Shown: positions 15,954 through 25,349 of the stretch, in pieces | Numbering within the stretch: position 1 is the first letter of the stretch | How the letters are laid out: every line of letters starts with the position of its first letter | Assembly (NCBI RefSeq): GCF_027587375.1 | Contig: NZ_JAMXIC010000017.1 | Span: 54,987-118,986, forward strand | Source of the DNA: Arthrobacter sp. B2a2-09 | GTDB taxonomy: Bacteria > Actinomycetota > Actinomycetes > Actinomycetales > Micrococcaceae | DNA length: 64,000 nucleotides | Direction: 5' to 3' | The notes under the pieces: generated by a model | What the model saw: the letters and a program-made list of their open reading frames with translations, nothing else | The model's database searches: none | What the model was told of the DNA's origin: nothing | Translations under genes and position numbers: made by a program

Positions 15954-18268
15954 CTACCTCAGCTGAAACCGTCGGCAAGAAGTTCAACATCGACACCGTC
16001 GAGAACGCAGCCAAGACGCCGGACACCGAGCTCCCCTGGGCCGAACTCGGCCTCAAGCAGAACGAGTTCGACGAGGTCGTGAAGGTCCTGGGCCGCCGCC
16101 CCACCGGCGCCGAGCTCGCCATGTACTCCGTCATGTGGAGCGAGCACTGCTCCTACAAGTCCTCGAAGAACCACCTGCGCCAGTTCGGCGAAAAGGTGAC
16201 CGAGGAGATGAAGAAGGACATGCTCGTGGGCATCGGCGAAAACGCCGGCGTCACCAACTTGGGCGACGGCTGGGCCGTGACGTTCAAGATCGAGTCCCAC
16301 AACTCGCCGTCGTTCGTGGAGCCCTACCAGGGTGCCGCAACCGGCATTGGTGGCATTGTCCGCGACATCATCTCCATGGGCGCCCGCCCGGTGGCCGTGA
16401 TGGATCCGCTGCGTTTCGGCGCCATCGACCACCCGGACACGGCCCGCGTCATGCATGGTGCCGTTGCCGGTATCGGTGGCTACGGCAACTCGCTTGGCCT
16501 GCCGAACATCGGCGGCGAAATGGTCTTCGACTCCGTGTACCAGGGCAACCCGCTGGTCAACGCGCTGGCAGTCGGCGTCATGCGCCACGAGGACATCCGC
16601 TTGGCCAACGCCTCCGGCAAGGGCAACAAGGTGGTCCTGTTCGGTGCACGCACCGGTGGCGACGGCATTGGCGGCGCCTCGGTGCTGGCCTCGGAGTCGT
16701 TCGACGACACCAAGCCCTCCAAGCGCCCCGCCGTCCAGGTAGGCGACCCGTTCGCCGAGAAGGTGCTCATCGAGTGCTGCCTGGAGCTGTTCAAGGGTTC
16801 GCTGGTTGAAGGTATCCAGGACCTCGGCGCTGCGGGTATCTCCTGCGCCACGTCCGAGCTGGCTTCCAACGGCGACGGCGGCATGCAGGTTGAGCTGACC
16901 TCCGTGCTGCTGCGCGATCCCACGCTGACCCCGGGCGAAATCCTGATGTCCGAGTCGCAGGAACGCATGATGGCCGTTGTCACCCCTGAGAACATCGCCG
17001 CGTTCGAAGCGGTCATGGACAAGTGGGCCGTGGAGTACTCCTGGCTGGGCGAGGTGACCGACACCGGCCGCCTGATCATCACGTGGGAAGGCGAAGTCAT
17101 TGTCGACGTCGACCCGCGCACCGTTGCCCACGACGGTCCGGTCTACGACCGCCCGTTCGCCCGCCCCTCATGGCAGGATTCCGTCCAGGCCGATACCTTC
17201 ACGGGCTCCGTGCAGGACGCCGGCCGCCCCTCCACCTCCGGGGAACTGGCGGCTGCCATCACCGAGCTCATTGCTTCGCCGAACATGTGCAGCAAGGCCT
17301 GGATCACCAAGCAGTACGACCGCTACGTCGGCGGTAACACCGCCATGGCGTTCCCGGACGACGCCGGAGTGGTCCGCGTGGACGAGGAAACAGGCCTGGG
17401 CGTGGCGCTGGCCACCGACGCCAACGGCCGCTACACCTACCTCGATCCGTACCACGGCGCACAGCTGGCACTTGCCGAGGCGTACCGCAACGTCGCCACC
17501 TCCGGCGCGGTGCCGATGGCCGTCAGCGATTGCCTGAACTTCGGTTCCCCCGAGGATCCGGATGTCATGTGGCAGCTGGCCGAGTCCATTCGTGGCCTGT
17601 CGGACGCTTGCATGGAGCTGGGCGTCCCGGTCACAGGCGGCAACGTCTCGCTGTACAACCAGACCGGTACCGTTCCCATCCACCCCTCCCCCGTGGTTGC
17701 CGTGCTGGGCAAGCTCGACGACGTCGCGCGCCGCACCCCGTCCGGCTGGAAGGAAGACGGCCAGGCCATCTACCTGCTGGGCACCACGGCCGCAGAGCTG
17801 GACGGATCGGAATGGTCCAATCTGCGCGGACACCTCGGTGGCTTGCCGCCGAAGGTTGATTTGTCCCTGGAACGCCAGCTGGGCGAAATCCTGATCAACG
17901 CTTCGCGCGACGGCATGATCGACGCCGCGCACGATCTCTCCGAGGGCGGCCTTGCCGCCGCGCTGGTGGAGTCCGCGCTGCGCTACGGCGTCGGCGCCCG
18001 GATTGCGCTGGAGGAACTCCTGGAGCGCGACGGCGTGGACTTGTTCACGGCGCTGTTCTCCGAGTCCCAGGGCCGGGCCATCGTGTCCGTTCCGCGCTCC
18101 GAGGAAGTCCGCTTCAAGGACATGTGCACCGCCCGCGGCTTCGCCCACCTCCGGATCGGCGTCGTCGACGCTGCCGGCGGCAAGCTGGAGATCAACGGCG
18201 TGGACGAGCTATCCTTGGACGCTCTTAACGAAGCTCACGAGGCCACGCTGCCGAAGTACTTCGGCTAA
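15950..18268 (+). CDS. purL: Phosphoribosylformylglycinamidine synthase subunit PurL
   Basis: The synthetase subunit, 772 aa, starting at GTG 15950, which overlaps the purQ stop and has GGGAGG upstream; the upstream in-frame ATG lies inside purQ. Visible motifs are YSVMWSEHCSYKSSK, GWAVTFKIESHNSPSF, GIVRDIISMGARPVA and a repeated second AIRS-like half with DCLNFGSPEDPDVMWQ and GGNVSLYNQTG. Length and order match the small PurL type that needs PurS and PurQ. The gene ends before a large palindrome. Confidence 0.97.
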   Translation: MTTSAETVGKKFNIDTVENAAKTPDTELPWAELGLKQNEFDEVVKVLGRRPTGAELAMYSVMWSEHCSYKSSKNHLRQFGEKVTEEMKKDMLVGIGENAGVTNLGDGWAVTFKIESHNSPSFVEPYQGAATGIGGIVRDIISMGARPVAVMDPLRFGAIDHPDTARVMHGAVAGIGGYGNSLGLPNIGGEMVFDSVYQGNPLVNALAVGVMRHEDIRLANASGKGNKVVLFGARTGGDGIGGASVLASESFDDTKPSKRPAVQVGDPFAEKVLIECCLELFKGSLVEGIQDLGAAGISCATSELASNGDGGMQVELTSVLLRDPTLTPGEILMSESQERMMAVVTPENIAAFEAVMDKWAVEYSWLGEVTDTGRLIITWEGEVIVDVDPRTVAHDGPVYDRPFARPSWQDSVQADTFTGSVQDAGRPSTSGELAAAITELIASPNMCSKAWITKQYDRYVGGNTAMAFPDDAGVVRVDEETGLGVALATDANGRYTYLDPYHGAQLALAEAYRNVATSGAVPMAVSDCLNFGSPEDPDVMWQLAESIRGLSDACMELGVPVTGGNVSLYNQTGTVPIHPSPVVAVLGKLDDVARRTPSGWKEDGQAIYLLGTTAAELDGSEWSNLRGHLGGLPPKVDLSLERQLGEILINASRDGMIDAAHDLSEGGLAAALVESALRYGVGARIALEELLERDGVDLFTALFSESQGRAIVSVPRSEEVRFKDMCTARGFAHLRIGVVDAAGGKLEINGVDELSLDALNEAHEATLPKYFG

Positions 18269-18286
18269 CTAACGCCTGCAACCCCC

Positions 18287-18347
18287 AACGCGGGGTCACT
18301 TACGGCCCAAGAATCCCCTCGGGATGGGCCGTAAGTGACCCCGCGTT
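18287..18347. repeat. 22-bp perfect inverted repeat, bidirectional terminator-like
   Basis: Arms at 18287-18308 (AACGCGGGGTCACTTACGG...) and 18326-18347 are perfectly complementary over 22 bp. The 17-base loop itself holds a smaller ATCCC/GGGAT stem. It lies between purL and the convergent DUF503 gene and is followed by TTTTT on the plus strand. Confidence 0.9.
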
Positions 18348-18353
18348 GTGTTT

Positions 18354-18647
18354 TTAGTCTTCGCTGTGGAGGTCCCGGCGTCGGGCGCTCAGCAACTCCA
18401 GTTCGGGGCGTGCGGCAACAAAACGTTCGACGGCGTCGAGCACCTCCACGAGATGCGCCCGGTCCGCTGCCACCGCGGCTGCGCCGATGAGCGCACGTCG
18501 ATGCTGGTCCAAGTGCCCGGTCTCGGCGGCAGAGACCTCGAAGCGCCTTTTCAACTCGGCGATCAGCGGACGCACAAGGGAACGTTTCTCCTTCAGGCTG
18601 TGCACCTCGCCGAGGAGAATGTCGAACTCGATCCACGCGATCCACAT
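18354..18647 (-). CDS. DUF503 family protein
   Basis: Small protein of 97 aa beginning MWIAWIEFDILLGEVHSLKEKR, the typical DUF503 start, with the family helix LVRPLIAELKRRFEVSAAE. ATG 18647 is chosen because the family begins there; an upstream extension would overlap the divergent gene. DUF503 proteins have a ferredoxin-like fold and no firm role. It diverges from the DUF1206 gene. Confidence 0.9.
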   Translation of the reverse strand: MWIAWIEFDILLGEVHSLKEKRSLVRPLIAELKRRFEVSAAETGHLDQHRRALIGAAAVAADRAHLVEVLDAVERFVAARPELELLSARRRDLHSED

Positions 18648-18728
18648 GCGCCCATCGTATCCAGCAGTCGCGCGCCCTCCCCCTTCGGAACCCACGGTGG
18701 CAAGATGAGGGCAGACCAAAGGAGCTCC

Positions 18729-19586
18729 ATGGGCGCAGACGATCATACGAACAAGGCCGGCAACGCAGTGTCCCGGGGCGCCGATACAGTGGGCGACGCC
18801 GTAGACGACGCCAAGGATTCACGGACCGTCCGGGTCGTGGCGCGGGCCGGCTTCGTCGCCTTGGGTCTGATACACCTCCTGATCGGGGCCATCGCCTTGG
18901 GAATCGCGCTGGGCCAGTCGGGCCAGGCCGACCAAAGCGGAGCAGTCGCCCAGGTGGCTGCCACCCCCGGCGGCGTCGTCCTTCTGTGGGCGGGACTAGT
19001 GGCTTGCGGTGTCCTCGCGCTCTACATGGCCAGCGACGCCGTGATGGGGTGGAGCGGGGGCGGCGGCTCCAAGCGCTGGATGAAACGGCTCAAGGCTGCC
19101 GGGCAGGCGATCGTCTTCGCTGCGGCCGCGGTGACCTTCCGCAGTTTTGCGCTCAGCCGTCCGAGCAGCAGCAGCGACAAATCCCGGACGGCCAGCGCGG
19201 ACCTCATGTCCAGCACTCCGGGCACTGTCCTTCTGGTGATCATCGGGGTGGCATTGCTGGCGGCCGCCGGCACCTACATTTTCATGGGGATCACGCGCAG
19301 GTACGAAAAGAACCTGAGCCGAAAACCGTCCGGACTCCTGGGAGACGCGTTCACGGCACTAGGCGTGGTGGGCTACTGCGCAAAAGGGGTGGCGCTCGGC
19401 GCCGTCGGCTTGCTCATCCTGATCGCCACTGCGGCGCACGACCCCTCCCAACAAGGCGGCCTCGACTCGGCGCTCAAGGCCTTCCTGAAACAACCGTTTG
19501 GCGGATGGGTGCTGGTGTTCGTAAGCCTCGGACTCATGGCCTACGGCATCTACTCCTTGTTCCGCTCCCGCTACCAGCGGCTCTGA
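18729..19586 (+). CDS. DUF1206 membrane protein
   Basis: A 285-aa polytopic protein from ATG 18729, which has AAAGGAG seven bases upstream. Three repeats of a two-helix unit are visible, each starting with a pattern like ARAGFVALGLIHLLIGAIAL, matching the tandem DUF1206 layout of six membrane segments (about residues 40-280). The N-terminal 35 residues are charged and cytoplasmic. Function is unknown. The transcript probably ends at the stem-loop at 19627. Confidence 0.88.
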   Translation: MGADDHTNKAGNAVSRGADTVGDAVDDAKDSRTVRVVARAGFVALGLIHLLIGAIALGIALGQSGQADQSGAVAQVAATPGGVVLLWAGLVACGVLALYMASDAVMGWSGGGGSKRWMKRLKAAGQAIVFAAAAVTFRSFALSRPSSSSDKSRTASADLMSSTPGTVLLVIIGVALLAAAGTYIFMGITRRYEKNLSRKPSGLLGDAFTALGVVGYCAKGVALGAVGLLILIATAAHDPSQQGGLDSALKAFLKQPFGGWVLVFVSLGLMAYGIYSLFRSRYQRL

Positions 19587-19626
19587 CGGCAGGCCGCGCG
19601 TGAAGACGCGGCGCAGGCGGCAGAAA

Positions 19627-19678
19627 CGCCCGACGGCGGCCCCCACCAAAGGTGAGAACCGCCGTCGGGCGCTTATTT
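19627..19678. terminator. Bidirectional terminator between DUF1206 gene and the ABC operon
   Basis: CGCCCGACGGCGG pairs perfectly with CCGCCGTCGGGCG (13 bp), followed by a T-rich CTTATTTA. It separates the convergent DUF1206 gene and the permease gene ending at 19691. Confidence 0.85.
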
Positions 19679-19690
19679 AGCCGGGTTGTG

Positions 19691-20584
19691 CTACTTGGAC
19701 GTGCCTTGGGACACGGAGCCTTGAAGCTGGCGCTGGAAGATGATGTAGACGATCAGCACCGGAACCACCGTGACGGTGACCGCTGCGAACAAGGCGCCGA
19801 AGTCCACGGCATAACCCATCTGGCCGGCAAAGGCGGCCAGCCCTTGGGAGAGCACCCGGGGTCCGGCCGCGTTGATGGCCACTGGAATCAGGTACTGGTT
19901 CCACAGTCCCAGGAAGTTGAAGATCGCCACGGAGGCGAGTCCGGGTTTGGCCATCGGCAGCATCACCTGGAAGAACGTCCGCCACTCGCCTGCTCCATCC
20001 AAGGCAGCCGCCTCGCCAATTTCGAAGGGCAAGGTCTTGAAGAAAGAGAAAAGGAAGAACACCGTGAACGGAAGCGCGAAGCCGACGTACACCAGGATGA
20101 GGCCCGGCAAGGTATTGAGCAAGCCGAGATTCTTCATGATGAAGAACAACGGGACCATGCCCAGGAAGATCGGGAAGGTCAGCCCGGCCAGCATCAGGTA
20201 GTAGATGGCCCTGCTGCCCGGGAAGGTGTAGCGCGCCAGGACGTAGGCACACATGGCGCCCAGTACCATGACAATCACCAACGCCGAACCCACCACGACC
20301 ACCGAGTTCAGGAAGTAGCTTCCGATTCCGGCTTCGCTCCAGGCCCGGATGTAGTTGTCGAAGCGCCACTGCGAGGGCAAGGCGAACGGCGAGGCGAAGA
20401 TCTCGCTCGATGTTTTGAAGGAGGACATGAAAGTCCACAGCAAGGGCAGGATCACAATGAGGGACCAGATGGTCAAGGCCGTGTGCGAAACAGCGCCCAC
20501 CACCTTGTCGCTGGTGGTCGTGGCCGTCTTGCGCGGATTGAAATGCAGTGAGGTGCGCTGCTCCGAGGCAAGTTTGCTAGTCAT
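19691..20584 (-). CDS. ngcG: Carbohydrate ABC importer permease (NgcG/MalG type)
   Basis: A 297-aa inner-membrane subunit with six predicted helices. The EAA loop reads EAAALDGAGEWRTFFQVMLPMAKPGL, which docks the ATPase. It is the last gene of a three-gene unit with its start overlapping the preceding permease stop by one base. The ngc name is taken from the binding protein; no ATPase is encoded here, so a shared MsiK-type ATPase is presumably used. Confidence 0.88.
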   Translation of the reverse strand: MTSKLASEQRTSLHFNPRKTATTTSDKVVGAVSHTALTIWSLIVILPLLWTFMSSFKTSSEIFASPFALPSQWRFDNYIRAWSEAGIGSYFLNSVVVVGSALVIVMVLGAMCAYVLARYTFPGSRAIYYLMLAGLTFPIFLGMVPLFFIMKNLGLLNTLPGLILVYVGFALPFTVFFLFSFFKTLPFEIGEAAALDGAGEWRTFFQVMLPMAKPGLASVAIFNFLGLWNQYLIPVAINAAGPRVLSQGLAAFAGQMGYAVDFGALFAAVTVTVVPVLIVYIIFQRQLQGSVSQGTSK

Positions 20585-21606
20585 TAGTTGGACACATCCT
20601 TGCTGCCGCCAGTGAGCCTATTCACGAGGAACACCAGGCCCGAGAAGATCAGCGTGGTGATCGCCAAGACAACGCCCATGGCGCTCGCCAGGCCGAACTG
20701 GTTCTTGGTGAAAGCTGTATAGAAAAGCTGCTGGGCCATGACCAGTGTGGAGTTGTCCGGACCGCCGCCGGGATTCAGCGCAGACATGTAGACAAAGGCG
20801 TCCAGCGCCAGAATGCCCATGTAGATATAGGCGGTCTGGATGTTGTCGCGGATCAGCGGAATGGTGATTGAGACCGCCGTACGGAAACGCCCCGCCCCAT
20901 CAATTCGTGCAGCCTCGAAGGTTTCGGCCGGAATGCCCTTGATGCCTGCAACGAACAGCACCATGTAGAAGCCGACGAAGCCCCACACGATGACGAACAT
21001 CGTGACGACCATGGCGGTGCTCTTGTCACCCAGCCACGCATAGGATTTGAACTGGTCCAAGCCCAGCGAGGTCAGGATGCCGTTCAGCAAGCCGTTACTG
21101 GGATCGTAGATCTGGCCCCACATGATGCCGATCGCGATTGCCGGGATCGTGTAGGGGAAGAAGGACACAACCCGGTAGAAGCTGGAATTCCTGAGGCCCT
21201 TGATCTGACCTTTGCTGCTCCCGCCCACGGTCACCAGGGTCGCCAGCACCAGGCTGAGGATGATGGTGATGATCGGCAGGAAAATCACCAGCAGGATGTT
21301 GTTGCCCAAGGCCTTCATGAAGATGTCGTCCGCGAAGATCTTGCCGTAGTTCTGAAGGCCGATGAAGTTGCGGTTGGGCGAGAACCCAGTCCAGTCGGTC
21401 ATGGAGTAGTAGAACGCCTGCGCAAAGGGCGAAATTACAAACACAATGTAGATAGCCAGCGGAAGGCCAAGGAACACCGCAAAGAAGCTAACCTTGTCCC
21501 ACGTCAGGGGCTTGCGCCTCCGCTTGACCACTGGTGGAGCACTCTCCGGAACGACGGCGGTGACGCCGCCGTCGTTCCGGCTCGTTCGGGTTTTCACTGG
21601 AGTCAC
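20584..21606 (-). CDS. ngcF: Carbohydrate ABC importer permease (NgcF/MalF type)
   Basis: A 340-aa permease: a 30-residue cytoplasmic tail, a first helix near VSFFAVFLGLPLAIYIVFVI, then five more. The EAA motif is FEAARIDGAGRFRTAVSITIPLI. Its start overlaps the binding-protein stop by ATGA, and its own stop overlaps the next permease start. Substrate assignment follows the binding protein. Confidence 0.9.
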   Translation of the reverse strand: MTPVKTRTSRNDGGVTAVVPESAPPVVKRRRKPLTWDKVSFFAVFLGLPLAIYIVFVISPFAQAFYYSMTDWTGFSPNRNFIGLQNYGKIFADDIFMKALGNNILLVIFLPIITIILSLVLATLVTVGGSSKGQIKGLRNSSFYRVVSFFPYTIPAIAIGIMWGQIYDPSNGLLNGILTSLGLDQFKSYAWLGDKSTAMVVTMFVIVWGFVGFYMVLFVAGIKGIPAETFEAARIDGAGRFRTAVSITIPLIRDNIQTAYIYMGILALDAFVYMSALNPGGGPDNSTLVMAQQLFYTAFTKNQFGLASAMGVVLAITTLIFSGLVFLVNRLTGGSKDVSN

Positions 21607-23012
21607 TTCACTTCAATCTTCGTCACCGAGCTGTCGTTGCGGACCTTGTCGGTGATCTTCTGCAGGTCGGCAGTCAGTGTGCCGACGTCGGACTTACCGT
21701 CCAGGAAGGTGTTCCAGACAACCAACTGGTCTTTGTTCATCCCGTAGAGGTCAACAAAGTTCCACGTGAAGATGTTCGACCCTGCCGCATTGAGCAGGGT
21801 GGTCTGGGAAACCAGTGCGGTGGAGCCGAAGCCATCGGCGGGAACGGTGTCCTTGACGATGGTGGGGGCGAGCTTGGTCTTGGCGAAGTTGGTGGCAGCA
21901 TCCTTGGACAGCATGACACGCAGCAATTCCTTGCCGCCAGCAACGTTTTTGCCTTGGGAAGGAACAATGAACGGCTCGCCGGAAGCGCTGTGCATTGCCT
22001 CGTAGGGAAGTTTGGATCCCGAGGTCACGGTAGGAACCGGAACACCGGTCATCTTGAAACCGGACTTGGTCTGGTCCTTCATCTCGTTTTCGATCCACGA
22101 GCCAGACGGGTAGAACACGGCTTCCTGGGCGTTGCTCCACTGCGCCTGCGCTGCCGTGAACTGCGTACCCGAGCCACCTGGCTTGAAGTGGCCCGCCTTG
22201 ATGATCTTGTTCAAGGCCGTGAAGACGCTCTGGATGGCCGGGTGGGACCAAGCGTCCGCCTTCAGGTTTTCAAGGCCAAGGCGAACGTCGTGGCCGCCTT
22301 CCTTGATGGCGGAAGCGATAGCCATTTCCTGGTAATAGGTGGCTGCTTCCTTGCCCCAGACGAACAGGTACTTGCCTTTGGCCTTGGCCTGCTCGCCGAG
22401 AGCGTACATGTCATCCCAGGTCTTCGGTACGGTCCAACCGTTGTCCTTCAGGAATGAATCCGAGTACCACATGGCGTAAACGGTCAGCACGTAGTTCAAT
22501 GCCGCCAGCTTGCCATCGAAAGTCCCGGGGGCGAGCACGCCACCGTAGAGGGTGTCCTTAATGACCTTGCCCTCAAGGTTCTTGGCGTTCACCACGCTGG
22601 TGAGGTCTTCAAGCTGCGGCAGGATCGCGCTGAATCCGATTGCCTTGGCACCGGAGTTGTCGATCAGGTCCGGCGGGTTGCCTCCGACGAATCGCGGCTG
22701 GAGTTCCTGCGCGATGTCCGTGGACGGGGAAATCTTGGCGGTGGAACCTGAATGTGCGCTTTCGAACCCCTTGCCCGCGAAGTCAACGTAGTCGATTCCG
22801 TACCCGCCCTTGAAAATCACGGCGTCAACGGTGGACTTGTCTGCCATACCGAACGGATTGGTATCTGAGACGGTCCCCGTGGGACCGGCGGTTCCTCCGC
22901 CGCCACCGGCTGCGCAGGAGGCCATCGAGCCGGCCATCGGCACAAGCACTGCCGCGGCAAGCGCGCCGCGGAGGAAACCGCGCCGTGCAAAGGACTGCTG
23001 CTGAACGTTCAT
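21603..23012 (-). CDS. ngcE: N-acetylglucosamine/chitobiose-type ABC substrate-binding lipoprotein
   Basis: ATG 23012 (GGAGGG upstream) gives 469 aa. The N-terminus has a twin-arginine-like ARRGFLRG and lipobox MASC. The body contains NPFG...VDAVIFKGGYGIDYVDF, LQPRFVGGNPPDLIDNSG and LNYVLTVYAMWYS, all characteristic of NgcE of Streptomyces, which binds GlcNAc and diacetylchitobiose. The chitin-derived substrate is inference from that resemblance. It is promoter-proximal in the operon. An inverted repeat at 23130-23163 may hold its regulator. Confidence 0.88.
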   Translation of the reverse strand: MNVQQQSFARRGFLRGALAAAVLVPMAGSMASCAAGGGGGTAGPTGTVSDTNPFGMADKSTVDAVIFKGGYGIDYVDFAGKGFESAHSGSTAKISPSTDIAQELQPRFVGGNPPDLIDNSGAKAIGFSAILPQLEDLTSVVNAKNLEGKVIKDTLYGGVLAPGTFDGKLAALNYVLTVYAMWYSDSFLKDNGWTVPKTWDDMYALGEQAKAKGKYLFVWGKEAATYYQEMAIASAIKEGGHDVRLGLENLKADAWSHPAIQSVFTALNKIIKAGHFKPGGSGTQFTAAQAQWSNAQEAVFYPSGSWIENEMKDQTKSGFKMTGVPVPTVTSGSKLPYEAMHSASGEPFIVPSQGKNVAGGKELLRVMLSKDAATNFAKTKLAPTIVKDTVPADGFGSTALVSQTTLLNAAGSNIFTWNFVDLYGMNKDQLVVWNTFLDGKSDVGTLTADLQKITDKVRNDSSVTKIEVK

Positions 23013-23129
23013 CCTAAAACCCTCCAGAGACTCGTAGTACCTCACGCTGACGGCGCCTCGGCCGGCAGTCGATCGGTCCAGGCACCGCCGCTTCGACGCG
23101 CCCTTCGTGTGACATACTTCACCACGAGT

Positions 23130-23163
23130 GATTGAAAAGCAATATTTGAGGGTAGTTTCAATC
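23130..23163. promoter_or_regulatory. Inverted repeat upstream of ngcE
   Basis: GATTGAAA (23130-23137) and TTTCAATC (23156-23163) are separated by 18 bases in an AT-rich tract about 120 bases before ngcE. It is a plausible operator or promoter region; no regulator gene is adjacent and it does not read as a DasR consensus. Confidence 0.35.
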
Positions 23164-23222
23164 AACTTTTGTCAAAATGTGATCTGATGAACCTACCGTT
23201 CCAGAGGGGTCGTTTGGGTGTT

Positions 23223-23852
23223 TTAGCCCCGTAAATTCAAGGATTTTGCGCACTGAGCGATCGCCTCGCGCGCCCATTGCCGCTGTTGCTCGGTTCCTAC
23301 CCGCTCAGCCCACTGCTCAGCAAGCTGGAACTCGACCATCGCCTCGGTGCGCCGCCCGTCGTCGTACATCGCCCAACCGAGGTTGTTGTGCAGTGAAACC
23401 ATCCACCGTTTGGTGCGGGAGTCCTCGACGGCGGAAGCGTATTCAAGCGCACTTCGCGTCCATGATTCCTGGTGGCCGGAGTCCGCGATGGCCAGCATAT
23501 GAAGTGCATCCACGGCGAGGAAATCTTCGCCCAAGAGGTCTCCCATCTCGGCAGCCTGTTCAAAGAGCGGAACAGCCATGGCCGGGTGGCCCGCCGAGTT
23601 GAGCAGGCGGCCGCGTTCCAAAAGGACCCGTACCGCAATGGTGGGTTCCTCTTCGGCGTCGATCCCGTCGAGGAGGGCGTCCGCTTCCTCGAAGCGGCCT
23701 TGCAAACCGATGGCCCGGCCCAATTGGGTAGCGAGCTCGCCCCGTTCAAAGGCATCGTAGGCGGGATCCGCCATGGCTTCGCGGAATCGGGCTTCCGACA
23801 ACGCGGGGTCCTCAAAATTCCACAACTCATCGAGGGTCTTTTGTTCCAGCAT
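23223..23852 (-). CDS. Tetratricopeptide-repeat protein
   Basis: ATG 23852 is preceded by AGGAGGAG; product 209 aa. Helical repeats with TPR-like spacing run through most of it, for example FERGELATQLGRAIGLQGRFEEADALLDGI and MVSLHNNLGWAMYDDGRRTEAMVEFQLAEQWAERVG near the C-terminus. It is probably a cytoplasmic scaffold of unknown role. It lies upstream of the ngc genes in the same direction but with a 210-bp gap carrying their promoter region. Confidence 0.82.
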   Translation of the reverse strand: MLEQKTLDELWNFEDPALSEARFREAMADPAYDAFERGELATQLGRAIGLQGRFEEADALLDGIDAEEEPTIAVRVLLERGRLLNSAGHPAMAVPLFEQAAEMGDLLGEDFLAVDALHMLAIADSGHQESWTRSALEYASAVEDSRTKRWMVSLHNNLGWAMYDDGRRTEAMVEFQLAEQWAERVGTEQQRQWAREAIAQCAKSLNLRG

Positions 23853-23935
23853 CTGGCTCCTCCTGATTGCTTCGAGGCGTTGGAAGGTGCGGTCCACTCA
23901 CAAATCTAGCCGAAGCAGTTGACGGGGTCCGCGTG

Positions 23936-24337
23936 TCAATCCCTGGCGAGCCGGGCCCAGCCCAGTTGCTCCTGCTGCAGGCGGCTCAACGAGGAAACCA
24001 CCAGGTCATAAGAGTCCTCCACCATGTCCTGGACCATGGAGTCAGGGAGGGCACCGTCCAGGCGCACGCCATTCCAGTGCTTCTTGTTCATGTGCCAGGC
24101 GCCGGTGATTTCCGGATGGGCCGAGCGAAGTTGCACGGCCAAGACGGGATCGCATTTGAGGCTTACTGCCAAGTTCTGGTCGTCCAAGGCAGAGGCGGCG
24201 AACATCTTGCCTTCCTGCTTGGATCCACCGGACACGGCGGACCGGACCTTGAAAACCGAAGTTTCCGGGCCGAACGGGAAGTCTTCATAGGTCCCTGGGA
24301 AGCCAAGGCAGATTTGGCGGAGTGTGGCAGCGTCCAT
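23936..24337 (-). CDS. MmcQ/YjbR family DNA-binding-like protein
   Basis: A 133-aa protein with the YjbR layout: an N-terminal LRQICLGFPGTYEDFPFG, a central MFAASALDDQNLAVSLKCDP and HMNKKHWNGVRLDG followed by a C-terminal helix DMVEDSYDLVVSSL. The fold resembles a small winged structure, and DNA binding is only presumed for the family. The start at ATG 24337 fits the usual length. Confidence 0.88.
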   Translation of the reverse strand: MDAATLRQICLGFPGTYEDFPFGPETSVFKVRSAVSGGSKQEGKMFAASALDDQNLAVSLKCDPVLAVQLRSAHPEITGAWHMNKKHWNGVRLDGALPDSMVQDMVEDSYDLVVSSLSRLQQEQLGWARLARD

Positions 24338-24397
24338 GCACTGAGACTAGCGGAGGAGCGAGACTAGCGGAGTGCGACGACTAGCGGACCGCCGGCC

Positions 24398-25240
24398 TCA
24401 CGCAACGCCCAGGAAGTCCTCGAGGAGCACCACTTCCAGGCCAGCAGCCACTTGCGCCGAGCGGAAGGCCTCGAAGTCCGCCGCGAATTCGGGGCGGAAG
24501 TGCATCAGGACGATGTCGCCGGGCCGGAGGGAATTGCCGTACTGGTAATCCATGCGCCCGGCATTGGCCTTGGCCTCCCACGTAATGATCGCCTTCAGGC
24601 CGGCGGCGGCCACGGCCTGCCGCATGGCGGTCGAATAGGCGCCTCCGGGGGGCCTGAACAGGGTGGGCTTGCGGCCGTACTGCTGGACGGCGAAATCCTG
24701 CATGCCTGCAATGTCGTCAAGCTGCCGCTGGTAGCCCCATTGGGTGGTCATGTTGACGTTGTGGCTGACCGTATGGTTTTCGACCAAACTCCCCTGCGCC
24801 ATGAACGCCTTGAAGAACGCAGGGTTGTCGCGGACCGTGTTGCTCGTCAGGAACAGCGTGGCCGGGTAGCCGTTCTCCTTGAGGAGCCGGACGCTTTCCG
24901 GGGACTTGACCACCCCGTCGTCGATCGTGAGGAACACCACGGGATGTTTGGTGGGGATTTTGGTAATCACGGGAGCCAGTCCGCCTTGGATGGGCGGCAG
25001 CGTGAAGTCCGGGACGAAGGGGTTCCGGAGCCGCCCGGGGCCCGCTGGGCTTGGTGCGGGGCTCATCGCGGCGCTTGCGGACGACGACGGCGAGGGGCTC
25101 GCAGTGCCGGGGGCCGCCGTCGGGCTTTCCGCGGACGGGTTTCCGGGGGCCGCGCATGCCCCCAGGCCGGCCACGAGGGAAGCGCCGAGGAAACCGAGCG
25201 CGGTGCGTCGGCTGGCGGTGGAAGGGTGGTCGTCACACAT
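24398..25240 (-). CDS. Polysaccharide deacetylase lipoprotein (NodB-type)
   Basis: A 280-aa exported enzyme of carbohydrate esterase family 4. A Tat-like ASRRTALGFLG leads to lipobox LGAC, then a Pro/Ser linker. The NodB domain starts near residue 95 with TIDDG (the metal Asp motif, usually TFDDG), followed by NHTVSHN for the metal histidines and RPPGGAYS. The late motif DIVLMHF carries the catalytic histidine. Likely substrates are N-acetylated glycans of the wall or chitin oligomers. Confidence 0.9.
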   Translation of the reverse strand: MCDDHPSTASRRTALGFLGASLVAGLGACAAPGNPSAESPTAAPGTASPSPSSSASAAMSPAPSPAGPGRLRNPFVPDFTLPPIQGGLAPVITKIPTKHPVVFLTIDDGVVKSPESVRLLKENGYPATLFLTSNTVRDNPAFFKAFMAQGSLVENHTVSHNVNMTTQWGYQRQLDDIAGMQDFAVQQYGRKPTLFRPPGGAYSTAMRQAVAAAGLKAIITWEAKANAGRMDYQYGNSLRPGDIVLMHFRPEFAADFEAFRSAQVAAGLEVVLLEDFLGVA

Positions 25241-25349
25241 GGGGGTTCCTGGTCTCGAAAGGGTGATTTCCCCCGAAACATACCAGCGGCCGGTTAACAG
25301 AAGGCGACGCTATCCGTACGTGTCGTGCTGGCACGTCCGTCGGCTGAAG

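Noticed and set aside
15959..17131. 390-codon minus-strand frame opposite purL
   Set aside because: Shadow of the purL codon pattern; no start signal and no domain.
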